From positions 662,650 through 726,649 of the forward strand of contig VZRN01005892.1 of assembly GCA_013397935.1 (NCBI GenBank): a DNA stretch of 64,000 nucleotides, given 5' to 3'. This document shows, one piece after another, positions 24,505-36,500 of the stretch. The position numbers and the translations under genes are program-made. The notes beneath the pieces are model-generated. The model made no database searches. It saw nothing but the letters and a program-made list of their open reading frames with translations, and was not told the DNA's origin. Each line of letters begins with the position of its first letter. Position 1 is the stretch's first letter. This DNA comes from Dasyornis broadbenti. Lineage: Eukaryota > Chordata > Aves > Passeriformes > Dasyornithidae.

Positions 24505-27500
24505 GTAAGAGCTTTGGTTTATACAAGAAACATCAATATTTATTATTTTCTCTATGCAGGTGTAGTTGTTTTAGGTTGACTGAACGCAGCCAGCCTTCAG
24601 CATAGACAGTATCAATAGTAACCACCTTGTCATCCATGGCATTTACAAATATTTCCTCTGGGGGTGGAACCCGTGGCATCTCTGCTGTGGTGGAGTCACA
24701 ATTGGGTCTTGCCATCCTAGAGGCACTGCTGCACAGGAAACTGATGTAAATGGGATTTTATATCTATTTTCTTGTTAGGTCTAGAAAAGGTATTGTGTTT
24801 TTCTCTTAAATAATAGAATTAATAAAGTCAACAGGAAAGCTTAAAGTTTATTTATACTTCCATCAGAAATGTAAGCACGCTATGCAAATGAAATGGATTT
24901 TATTAAATTTCCAGAGCTGTGTGTTACTGCAGGCTTCCTGTATTTGTCAGCATTTCATACAAGGATAAACTTTACCTCCATCAGCAGGATACATGTACAT
25001 TTTGTGCTCAGACACCACACATCCAAAGAGGGTAAAACAACTGAAGGCATCTAACAGTTTTTCATTGATCAGATAAACTGCATAACACAGAGATTTGCAC
25101 TAATGGAAACTGCTTTTTTTTTTTTTTTACCTGTTACTTATAATTTTGTTTGGAAAAGTGCAGGACTAAGGAGTCCAGCTTTGTTCTCTGTACACCCTGC
25201 TTGAGGCACTTGGGTGCTGTGTGCCAAAGCCACTGGGATGTGGTGACCTGGCAGTGCAGCAGGTAGAGGAGAGGGATGTCAGTACGACCTGCTCCTCTGT
25301 TTCTTCCCTCTTTTAATCTTCTCCAGTCCTTTCATTAATGGACCCTAAATCTGGTTCCGACATCAGTTTTTGATGTAGACGTGGGGTTGCTGTGAAGCGC
25401 TGCTGTCTGCAGAGCTGTGGTGCAGGCACAGAGCTGTCTTTGTTCCCTTGCCATGCAGTGCATATTTGAGCCTACACCAAGGGTTTCCAGGTAGCCCCTG
25501 GCTGCCTATCAGAGACTGCATGAGCACGTGGAACTGCTAATACAAGTCCCAGACAAGTGGAGAGGGGTTAAGATCCATCAAGCTAACAGAGATCTATCAA
25601 ATAGCTAACAGAGAGTAAGACGGAAAGCTAGAAGTATTTTTTGACAATTGTTACTGTCTCAACATTGTAATGCTGTTGGGGGGAAAAAAGAGAAGACTCT
25701 GGGAGACATGACTAAACATTAACCTAAGGAAAAAAAAAATAGAAACTCGTATGACTTCTATCTTCTGATGGATCAGATTCTTGGAAACACCTCTGAAAGA
25801 TCAAAATCTGTGTTGACAAACTCCTCTTCCTCCTCCACAACTATTACAGTATCCAAGAGGGTGCAGACAGGCACCAGAAGAAAAGCAGCTGGAGCTTGTT
25901 CAGGCAATAGAGTGTGGTTATTGACAGAGGAAGCTGGGAGCCAAGAACATACAAGTTGTATTTGCAGTTTCTTGATGTGTGTCTCTGACCTGCTTCTCTC
26001 CTCAGTTTTCATGAATGACAATCTTTATTTCAGGTATTCCTATTATCTGCAAATTATTGCCCATAAAAGAGTTCATTTTTGGTTGAACAAACTGTCCTAA
26101 TCTTCTCAACCAAGGGAATGAAAACAGCTTGGAGTGCTGGAATGCATAGCTTGTGGGGTTGATTTTTTTGCTGTCCAGAGTAGTCCTCAGAGCTCGTGAT
26201 GCAGTGAATGCTGCAGACACACATTTTCTGTCTTACCTGGAGGACTCTGTGATGGCCAGTGCCCAGATTTGCCTTCCCCAGGGTGGTTAGCCACCAAGGG
26301 CTGGCACACATCTGCAGAGGGATGAGGGCTTTTCCTCTCACCGTTCTCCTAAATAGCAGGCACTTTCGAGCTGCTGTGATTCTGTCACATCTCTTTGAGA
26401 GGGTACAGAAGTTGGATTTTGGATAATTAAAGAGGGAGCTCGAAGCTAATACATGTGCAGCTGGGAGTCCAGGCAAATAATGCAGCAACATCAAAGGGAG
26501 AGAGCCTGAACATGTCAGTGTCTGCTGATAAAATCAGTAGCTCAGGCAGAATCATTGCTGCAAAGGAAGGCGTAGTTGCAGCAGGAAAAAATCTCTGTTG
26601 AGAAGCTGAATTTTGGAGTACCCCATACTCCAGAAGCTGTAGTTCGTCCTTCTTCGAGAAGCAGGACTTAAATATATTTAACTCCATCCTCAGGGTCAAT
26701 CCTAGCTGTAGCCCCTTTTTGTAGCAATGCAATGAAGATGTTTGCTAGTTGTTTCTGAACAAGCTAGTGATGGGAGAACCAGAATTTGCTGTACCACGTT
26801 CCCGTGTCCTGCTGTGATTATGCTAAGTTTCAAACCACTTAATGTAGTTATATGAGTTTTAGGGGCCTAATATTTTTCCTTTATATTGCACAGAATTACT
26901 TAAGTTATCTTTTAAATGGTACTGTGTATAATACACCTTTAACCTCACATCATACACATATTTTAAGGAGAAATTAAGACCTGGGGGGCATTTGAAAATA
27001 ACTTATTTAACTGAAAGAGAAAGAGACCAAGTCATAAATTCATTCATGTGATGATAAAAAGATGGGAAGATGGAAAGGTTCCTTTAAATAGAAAAGAGCA
27101 GCATCCCTAAGCAGTTGTATCAAGACAACTTCTCAGTAAAGATGGTTTGTTCACAGCTTCAGGAGCAGATTTACAAAACTGTAGGCATAAGTTGAGAAAT
27201 CCTGGTTCAGGCTCTGCTCCCAGCTCTCGTGCTCACTGTGTGTTGGCATGACCTCCAGCAAAGAGTATTTCCACTTTCACCCTTCCAGGTGGGTGGAGTT
27301 TCAGCTGCAATCCCCAAGCCAGGTTTCACTGTGTTTTGGTTTTGATTCCTTAGTCATGTTTCTGTGCTGTTCTCAGTGTTTACCACTAAACAGAAACGGC
27401 TCTGGCCAGAGGGCTTCAAAGGCGGAGGTGCAGCATTTCAAAGGCTGCAGGAAAACTTTGGCCGTGGGTGTAGTAGTGGGATGAAATGGAAGAGAACAAA

Positions 27501-30500
27501 GGTAGAGGAGTTCTTGCAGTGCTGTTTTCTCTATGGAGACTGTACTAATCTTACAGGTTAGGAGAGGGGAAATAGGAGGTACAGGAATATTTCCTGCCAA
27601 CCAAAACTGGAATAAGCCCTTTGCTAGCAAGTAGGTGTATTTCTTGCTCTTGAACACTAACAGTGCATATATATAATTCCAGACAGGGAGCTTGGAACAA
27701 GATGCTGGAGTGAGCGTGTGAGGGATGGTGCTGAGGTGCTTTTGTTGGTTGATTATTTGGTGCTTCTTGCCTGTGCTCTCTTCCAAGATCTGTGTATGCA
27801 GGAGACGTTTGCATGGAACAGTGATTTTGGAGAGGCACAGGACACAGGAGCAGTCACACTTTTGTGAATTTATTACACACCTCCTGATGGTGAGAAATAG
27901 AAAGGCAACCCACCAGCCGCAAACCTGGCAGCCATAGGAAAAGAAGGGAGCTAGAAAACAGAGATCCACTCAAGCTGGGTTGCTCTCTTTGAATGGAGAG
28001 ACAGGGAAACAACATTGGCATAGCACAAGTACAAGAATATAATAGTATCTAAATTCATAATTCAAAATGCTTTTTAATGTAATAACTCAATATGTAGATA
28101 AATAACCCAAGCCTTGTTTTTCCTGACTGAAGAAAGGCCATTGTGATACGTGGTGTCACCTTTCACACGCTGATCGCCTAACTGGTTTTTCAGGCTTTAA
28201 AAAAAGAATGATTACAGTAAAAAGCAGAGGAAATTCAACCAAAGTTCCCCTAAATTCTTTAATATTAATGGTGTGATCTGGTAGGAAAAGTCATAAACTT
28301 AAAACATGCTTTAGGAACTTAAAAATAAAAGCTGAAAAGCACGGTAAATAATCTCGCAGTTTCTCCTGTGCTGTTTTTCTAGCTATCCAAGGGGAATAAA
28401 GACTGTGGGCTTTATAATGCCTTGGGATATTTAAAATAATTTCCTTTTAAATAAATAATTCCTTTTGCCTACCACACAGTTCTGAACACATTCATCTTCT
28501 GCTGAGGCTGCAGGGCAGAGGTGGCGCTCAACACCTCGCCAAAATTCATCAGCCTGTACTTGGGATCTGCACAGCCAAGTGTGGGATTGTCAGTCTCCTT
28601 CATGGGGCTGTGGTGGTTGGAGGATACTTCAGCTGTGAATTTTTTATCCTCATCAGAGTCAGATGTGTGGATATTTGTCATTTGTGCCTGATCACAAAAT
28701 GGTTGGTTGTGGTGTTACCAAATTCGGCAAATTTAGTCCACAGCATTTGACAGGAGAAACGGAATTCTGAAAAAGTAGTCATTAGCAATAGAAAACGCTA
28801 ATGAATGGGGAATATGTGAAATACACGCATATATATAGGGTAGTAGATTTAATTTAAGCATTTCTGAGATTTTGGCAAAAGTTTGCTAATGAGAAATTTT
28901 TCTATTTGACATTGAGCTTAGCAAAATTCTCCATAAGACGCTGGTAGCACAATCAGTCTGTGCAAAGAGCAGGGGTAAAAAAGACTCTGCAAGAACTGCA
29001 TATGAATTAAAAATTACAGTAATTTATGTTTTTAAGCCAGTCTTGAGAATTGTTAGAAAGTTTTTTGGGATTTGTTTTTCTTCAGTTCCTGGGTGTCCTT
29101 CTACTAAGTTGGTTAGAATTAACAGCATTCCACATATTCGGATCTGTTCCAAAAGCTGCCTCCTCATGCTTTGGAGATCAGATTGCCAGACAAGAGATAG
29201 GGAAGCAGCAGGAACAAAGGAAAGCTGGCTGCACAGGTTTGAAATTCTTTTTTGGCATTGCAGTAAAAGGATTTGTCAGAAATTTGAGATGAGGATTATA
29301 AATGTCGTGGAGATGAATATGTCCATTATAAATCAAGTGGAGTTTTTTTTCCTTTGTTTATTCCAAGGGGCATGGTGGTTGTGTTTTTTGTATTTTTCTC
29401 ACAAAGCACGTTAAAAAAAATGTGTCATTGCTGGGGTTAATTTCTTGCTGTGGCATTTCTTCATCAAAGGCATGTTATGTTTGTTGGTACTCAGCAGTGA
29501 CTCTTGAGCTGATTCATCCAGTTGATGGTGCTTACTTATGAAGCTTCTTAAAAGAAAGACTTGCTCTGAAAGCTGTCTTGCAATTCCTTATCTGTCCTAG
29601 ACTGATGCAGAAAAGCATTCCCAAGTGGAGCGGAATTCCTTATGGTCCGGTGATGAAGTCAAGAAATCCGACGGGGGATCTGATAGCGGCATAAAAATGG
29701 AGCCGGGATCGAAATGGAGGCGGAATCCCTCTGATGTGTCAGACGAGTCTGATAAAAGCACTTCTGGTAGGAAGAACACTGTTATTTCACAGACGGGCTC
29801 CTGGCGGCGGGGCATGTCAGCTCAGGTTGGCATTACCACACCAAGGCCTAAACCTTCAACCACCTCGGGCACATTAAAGACACCTGGAACAGGTGAGGAA
29901 AGGCGTGAGATGTAAACAAGCCAAAGAGTGTGTTCGGTGTGAAAACATTGAAATACTTTGCAGAGACAGAACCTGAACTTCAGGCAATCCTGTCTATATT
30001 TTTAGGCATTGCTTTAACCTAAGCAGCATCTTGTATGTCCACATTTCTATTTCTGTTTGTTTGAAAATGTGTATTTCAGACTAATACAACCCTGCCAATT
30101 GTTTTCATGACAACTCTGGTCTTAAGCCAAGCTACTGCTGTGTGAAGAATAAATAATATAATTTTAGTTTTTGAAGTCACTGTTAACCAAGAATATACAA
30201 TATATGAGGAGATTTTTTCCCCCCTTACTAAACAAGCATGTTCATTTATACTAAACATGATTTCTGGCTTTTCTTGTAAGTGTATTAAGGATTTTATTTA
30301 GCACTTGCAGATGTGTGAATGAAAATAGATTGAATTTGCACAGTCAAGCAATATAATGTGATATCTCTCTTCTTATTAGGTCTTTTACAGAATTTTATAT
30401 GAAAAAGTTAAAGTTAGATACTACCTTTAACAATGCCTTTTAGGGAAATTATACTAACAGCCTAACACTACTACTGTCTAATGATAAGAATGATCAATCT

Positions 30501-33500
30501 GTGGTAGCTACAGAGGGAAACTTTTTTTTCTTATCTGTCACTATTATGTAAGACTGTTCTGCTTTTCATATTCTCGAAGGCAAAGACACCACATACTTTC
30601 TTTGGCAAGTCTGCATGTGTGACTCGCTAGAGTGGCATGTAAGCTCAGTGCAGACTAGATCATAACTTTGAACCACGCTCCAGTGGCTAACACGCTTTTG
30701 CTTTTCATGCTGCTTTGAGTTTCATCATTTGCTTGATGTTTTCAAGTCATTAAATATTAGAATTCTTTTTCTATTTTTGTAGGGAAAACTGATGACGCCA
30801 AGGTATCAGAAAAGGGTAGACTATCTCCTAAAGCTGGACATGTTAAACGTTCCCCATCAGATGCAGGACGCAGCAGTGGTGATGAATCCAAAAAGCTTCC
30901 CACAAGTAACTCTAGGACACCTGCTGCTAATGCTAATACATTTGGATTTAAGAAACAGAGCGGGTCAGCCGTAGGCATGACCATAATCACTGCCAGTGGG
31001 GCAACTCTCACCAGTAGATCGGCTACCTTGGGAAAGATCCCCAAGTCATCTGGACTCATGGGTAGGACCACTGGTCGGAAGACTAGTGTGGATGGCTCAC
31101 AGAACCAGGATGATGGCTACTTAGCACTTAGTGCACGAACTAATCTTCAGTACCGTAGCTTACCCCGGCCCAGTAAATCCAGTAGCAGAAGTGGAGCTGG
31201 GAATAGATCTAGCACGAGTAGCATAGACTCCAACATAAGCAGCAAGTCAGCCGGGTTGCCTGTCCCTAAAATCAGAGAGCCTGCCAAGGTAATCCTTGGA
31301 AGCTCTCTGCCAGGATTAGTTAATCAGACTGATAAAGAGAAAGGGATTTCGTCTGACAACGAAAGCGTGGCTTCATGTAATTCTGTTAAAGTGAACCCTG
31401 CATCACAGCCTGCTGCTAGCGGAGCTCAGAGTACCCACCAGCAAGGAGTCAAGTACCCCGATGTGGCCTCTCCCACTCTGCGCAGGTAGGCAACAAATTC
31501 CTCGGTTGTGCAGTGGTGTTAGTGGGAGCTGAATGAGCAGGACTCTCCCAGCCGGGCCTGGCTGGGTTTGGTGCAGCACTTACCTCGTTAGTGTCCTACA
31601 TCAAGGTCTTTGTATTTGCATTTAATTTCACATAAACAGGTTGGCCAGTGTTGGGAACACTCAGGACATCACGCGACAGCAGCAAAAATTTAACGTTTGG
31701 ATAAAAACCAAACCTTTCTGGCAGAAAGTTTGGCAATCACGATTTGAGTCTCTTTTGTTATGGAAATCATACCTGAAGGCTTTTTTCCATGCAGATATCA
31801 CAGGAATAAGAGTTTTCTTACCTGAAGGTTACTGAAGAGTTCTTGCACAGATATATATGTAACAAACCTGAAATATTCCAGCAGCGGATCAAATTGTAAA
31901 CGAACAACAGGAGAGTTATCTCAGATTTTCATCACGAGAGTAGCATTGACCTGTCATATCTAGACTCACCCAAAGCAATCTTTTTTTGGTTGGGTGGATT
32001 AGGCCAGTATGTTGCAAGACTCGACATTTTAGCCTGTGTAGAAGAACCCTAAATAAAGTTACTGTCTAAGCTGGGTTAAATGTTCTTATACTATTTTTTG
32101 GACAAAAATCTTATCTTTCTTCTATTTCTCCAAGAGTACCCCACACACTATAACATCAACATATATAGTTGGTGAGGAGCTAATTTGTTGATGCAGTGTG
32201 TATCAAAGCCTTGATATTGGTGAAAAGTTCTGTTAATACTACTTCTCAATTGAATTTGACATTGAGTAGCTTGTCTGTTTCAAGTTGCAATGTTTTGCAT
32301 TTCATTCTGTCGTGACGCCCATAATATCCATAGTTATGCTCCATCATCCTGCTTCCAGTGATGTGAGAAAGCCACATTCCATCTGAAACACCAGTGCAAG
32401 CATAATGGCTGTGATGGCAGTTTAGGCTGATGCTGTAAAATATTTTTAGATGGCTGGTTTTGTTTGAAGAGCCTGTGTGAGGATAATTCAAGATACTTTA
32501 TTTTGTATCTAGTTATCAATAGCCATGTCCTTTGGAACATGTAATTTTCATCAGTGGCTACTTAAAAACTCCAGTAGGCCTTTCATTTCTATAGGACACA
32601 CCATGAGAAATGCGGATTTTCAGTGTTTTCAGTGATTTCAATGTGCCTCAGGCACATTGATGGGAATTTGATTGGGAATTTTTTTATTACTAGAAAGCTA
32701 CATTGCTGGCTGTGTAGTTGAAATGCTACATTAGAAATACATGAAACTTCAAAGAGCAGACTGAGGCTCAATTTAACTATTACCTCATTTGACTTACAAT
32801 TTCACACTTGAATTTGCACCAGCCTCTATTAAGTTGTCATGTGTTGAAATGTGTCAGAGTTAAATTGGGCCTTGTCTGCTTATTACTGATTTCTAGGATG
32901 ACAGTAAAGAAGATTTTGAACTTAAATTTCATAGTCAGTTGAGATGAGTTGCACACATTGTTTTTGCATATTTTCTCTTGGCCATGTAATTTTTTTGGTG
33001 TTACACAGGGAATTAGAATCCATGCCTTTGTCATGATACAGATTTACCTTTAAGTCTGCGAATATATGTAACTCCCATACTGTCATAAAGAGGGAGTAGC
33101 TTAAAAACAGCTTGTAAATGTGTTGTGTGGGTGATTGGGATTTTTTAAGCTGTGGGGTCCTTTCTTTATGAGTGGCGGAAGAGGTTGTGTGCCTGATACA
33201 GAAACAGGAACACCCTAAGCTGGTTTGCTGCTAAAGGCCATAGAATCATAGGCTGATTTGGGTTGGAAGACACCTTAAAGATCATCTCTTTCCAGCCCCC
33301 TGCCATGGGCAGGGACACCTTGCACTGTCCCAGGTTGCTCAGGGCGCCATCCAGCCTGGCCTTGAACACTTCCAGGGATGGGGCATCCACAGCTTCTGTG
33401 GGCAACCTGTGCCAGGGCCTCCCCACCCTCACAGGGAAGGATTTCTTCCTTATGTCTGATCTAAAAACCTGCTCTCTCAGTTGCAAGTCTTGTCCAGGTG

Positions 33501-36500
33501 CTTTGTGGCAGGTACGAGCAGCAGCCACCCAGCTCAGGTGTGTTACAGGCACTGGAGCTGCAGGAGCACCCCTGCAGTACAGCCACTGCTTCTGGGCAGC
33601 ACTGGGCTCGCTCCACGTGTGCTGCAGGTGCCCAGCTCTAACACAGCCTGTGTTTCTGGGAAGTGTTGGACTTCGTGTCCGTGTGTAGATCAACCTGGGC
33701 ATACTCAAAAGGAGAGAAAGTTCTGCCTGGTGCACACCCACCCATAAGTAATTAGGAATGCTTCTATAGAAGTGCTGTAGTCCTCTATTCTGAAAGGTTT
33801 CACCCACAACACTCCACAGTGAGTAGCAAATCCATACGGGATACGTGTGAGGAAAACTAAGGTTACAAAGGCAGTAACAGGAGATAAGTGACAGAAAGAG
33901 AAGCAGCATTTTGAGGTGGATGTTGGAAGCTGGAGTGGAAGATATGCTTCTTTCCTTAATTTTGAAGATCAGTTTTGGAATGATTGCTGATCTAGTCTGA
34001 AGCATGTTTACTACTGAGGCACCTTTTTTTCCCACTGACTGTTAATGAGGGAACTGAAGTCTCTCCTTCCTTGGCAGTGCAGCTGCATCACATGCTGCAG
34101 TCAACTTCCTCCATCCCCTCCCTCCCCGAGTTCTGGAACTCAGCTGGTTTTTTACTAGCCAGTTCCAGGTGCCAAAAAGCAGGTTAACATCTCATTCTCC
34201 ACTTAAAAAAAAAGGTAGTTTCCAGCCAGCTTGGCTCATGGAATGAAACAAGCCTACATTTGGTATGAGTACATTGTTGCATCCCAGCAAATGCTGCTTC
34301 TTTGCAGAGCATTTGGTGATTTGCACAGGATTTACCTGGTCCATAAGCTTTCAACCTCTAGTATTTCATACATCAGATTGTTTCTCTGGTATCCTTTTTC
34401 CTTGAGGAACAGAAGATGATGTGATTGTATCTTAGTTCTGTGAAGCTTTATTTTAGCTTTGTGAAAGTAGCATTGGATGATTTGGAGAAGACATACCTGA
34501 GATAGATTTGAAGCTATTGTAATTTTCTCTGGGCAGCTTTCTTGAAAGGACAGAGAACACAAGGGGATTATAAATGTATAGTTGCATATGTCTCATCTAG
34601 GATCATGTACTTAATACTGGTTTTCTGAAGAGGATATATGGTCTGGATATAAGATATCCTTGTGTTTACTATTCCACTTTATGTATTTTTCATGTTGTCT
34701 TCTTTTTTTACAGACTTTTTGGTGGCAAACCTAGTAAACAAGTTCCCATCACAACAGCTGAAAACATGAAAAACTCAGTAGTCATCTCCAACCCTCACGC
34801 TACCATGAACCAGCAGGGTAACCTTGACTCCCCATCTGGCAGCGGTGTGCTGAGCAGTGGGGGCAGCAGTCCCCTCTATGGTAAAAACACAGATCTGAAC
34901 CAGTCTCCCCTGGCTTCCAGCCCCAGCTCTGCACACTCCGCTCCTTCCAACAGTTTGACGTGGGGTACCAACGCCAGTAGCTCTTCAGCAGTGAGCAAGG
35001 ATGGCATTGGATACCAGTCTGTCAGCAGCCTGCACACCAGCTGCGAGTCCATCGACATCTCCCTGAGCAGTGGAGGGGGCCTGAGCCATAACTCCTCCAG
35101 TGGCTTGATTCCAGCCTCCAAGGATGATTCTCTGACTCCCTTCGTCCGAACCAACAGTGTCAAGACTACGTTGTCTGAAAGGTTGGTGGGTTTCTCTCTT
35201 GTTTCCATATGTTTGTGTCTTAAGTGGGAATGAAGCCCTGGCAGCAGCAGACAGTGCTGCAGATACAGATCAAGTAATGCTTTTTACAAGATAGTGCAGT
35301 TAATTCTAAATACCACTAGAACATACAGAGAAGTTGTTCCAGGCAAGGAGCCCAATTCAGACCAAGAGGCTGGGTTCAGGTGAGGTTTTTAATTTGCTGT
35401 GGTAGCCAATGTGATAACTTTTTTTGCTACTATATGGTACCTAATATTTGAATTTTGCATTGTATGCTATCCTTCCAAAGATCTCCTGTTAACTGAGCTG
35501 ATAATGATATTCAAAAAATGCTCCACTTTTGATTAGAAAAGTCAACTCCTCCCTGTTAAACTTTTTGATTATAGAATTTGATGACTTTCAAACTGGAGGC
35601 GATACTTAAAAAACAAGTCCCCATCTCCATAGTCACTTCATCCCTTCTCAGCCTCTCGCTGCTGCCTTGTCCCATCTCCAGTTGCTCCCTACAATGTTGC
35701 AGTATAAGCATTCATGTGAATGCTTAGTGAATCGTATTGGAAGCTGGATCCAAGTGAAAAATGATCAGCTGAGTTGTATTTCAGACTGATCACCTCCCCA
35801 GCTCGGTATATGAGGAGATTCACTGGTATCTGTGTGGCCACAGGGTAGGAGCTGGGAGAAGGCTGAGCAGGGAGGAGGGATCAGGGCTTTCTCAGCATCA
35901 GAGCTGGATTGGTGGCACACTGAGCTGGATAAACTCGGCAGTGGTCTCTGAGGGACCTCTTGTAGATGGCATTAGAACCCTTCCAAGCACTGGAAATCAG
36001 CTACGTCCTGATGTGTAATGATGAGTTCAGGTAGCAAAATCATTGTAGCTGTGTCTCAACGGAGAAAATAACACGTGAATATAATGTTCTGACAGTTTGG
36101 GGTTCTGTTTGTGTTTTATTATAACTCCTTTCTGTTCTCTCATCTTTCCATTCTAATATTCCTTCTCTTGTTTTCTGTCTTGTTGGACTGATCCTTCTAG
36201 CCCTCTTTCTTCCCCTGCTGCTAGCCCCAAATTCTGCCGAAATACTTTGCCCAGGAGACAGGACAGGTAATGCTGTCTCAGGACAGGAGTTCGCTCAAGG
36301 CTGTAGGTTTTGTTGCCCATCTCAGTGAAGCAAATTGTTTTGTGCCAGACTGTGCTCAGTTGAGTGCTCTGCTGTGTTCATCATCCAGGTGTGAACTGAC
36401 ACAAAGACATGCCAGTGAGAGTCCCTGCAAACACCCATCCATCCACCCAGATCAATCTGGAGAGTGGCATACAGCAGAGTTGGCATGGTTTTGGTGTTGC

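Larger units (their letters stand above)
31486..34713 (+). other. NAV2: NAV2 intron c-d
   Basis: 3,228-nt GT-AG intron. Holds a minus-oriented CR1 fragment (33240-33484) and a 23-bp inverted repeat at 32638-32660. The 289-codon minus open frame 33166-34035 crosses the CR1 and is not a gene. Confidence 0.93.

Noticed and set aside
25768..26021. Ser-rich open frame resembling a NAV2 low-complexity exon
   Set aside because: No match to the expected protein order (exon a joins exon b directly with conserved residues), and the Ser run comes from a TCC/TCT repeat.
27373..27969. 198-codon minus-strand open frame in intron a-b
   Set aside because: Composition (Cys/Leu/Phe-rich start, no domains) and absence of splice or family support indicate chance.
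33166..34035. 289-codon minus-strand open frame, the longest ORF in the window
   Set aside because: Part of it is the reverse complement of a CR1 3' end and the rest lacks protein-like composition; no family resemblance.
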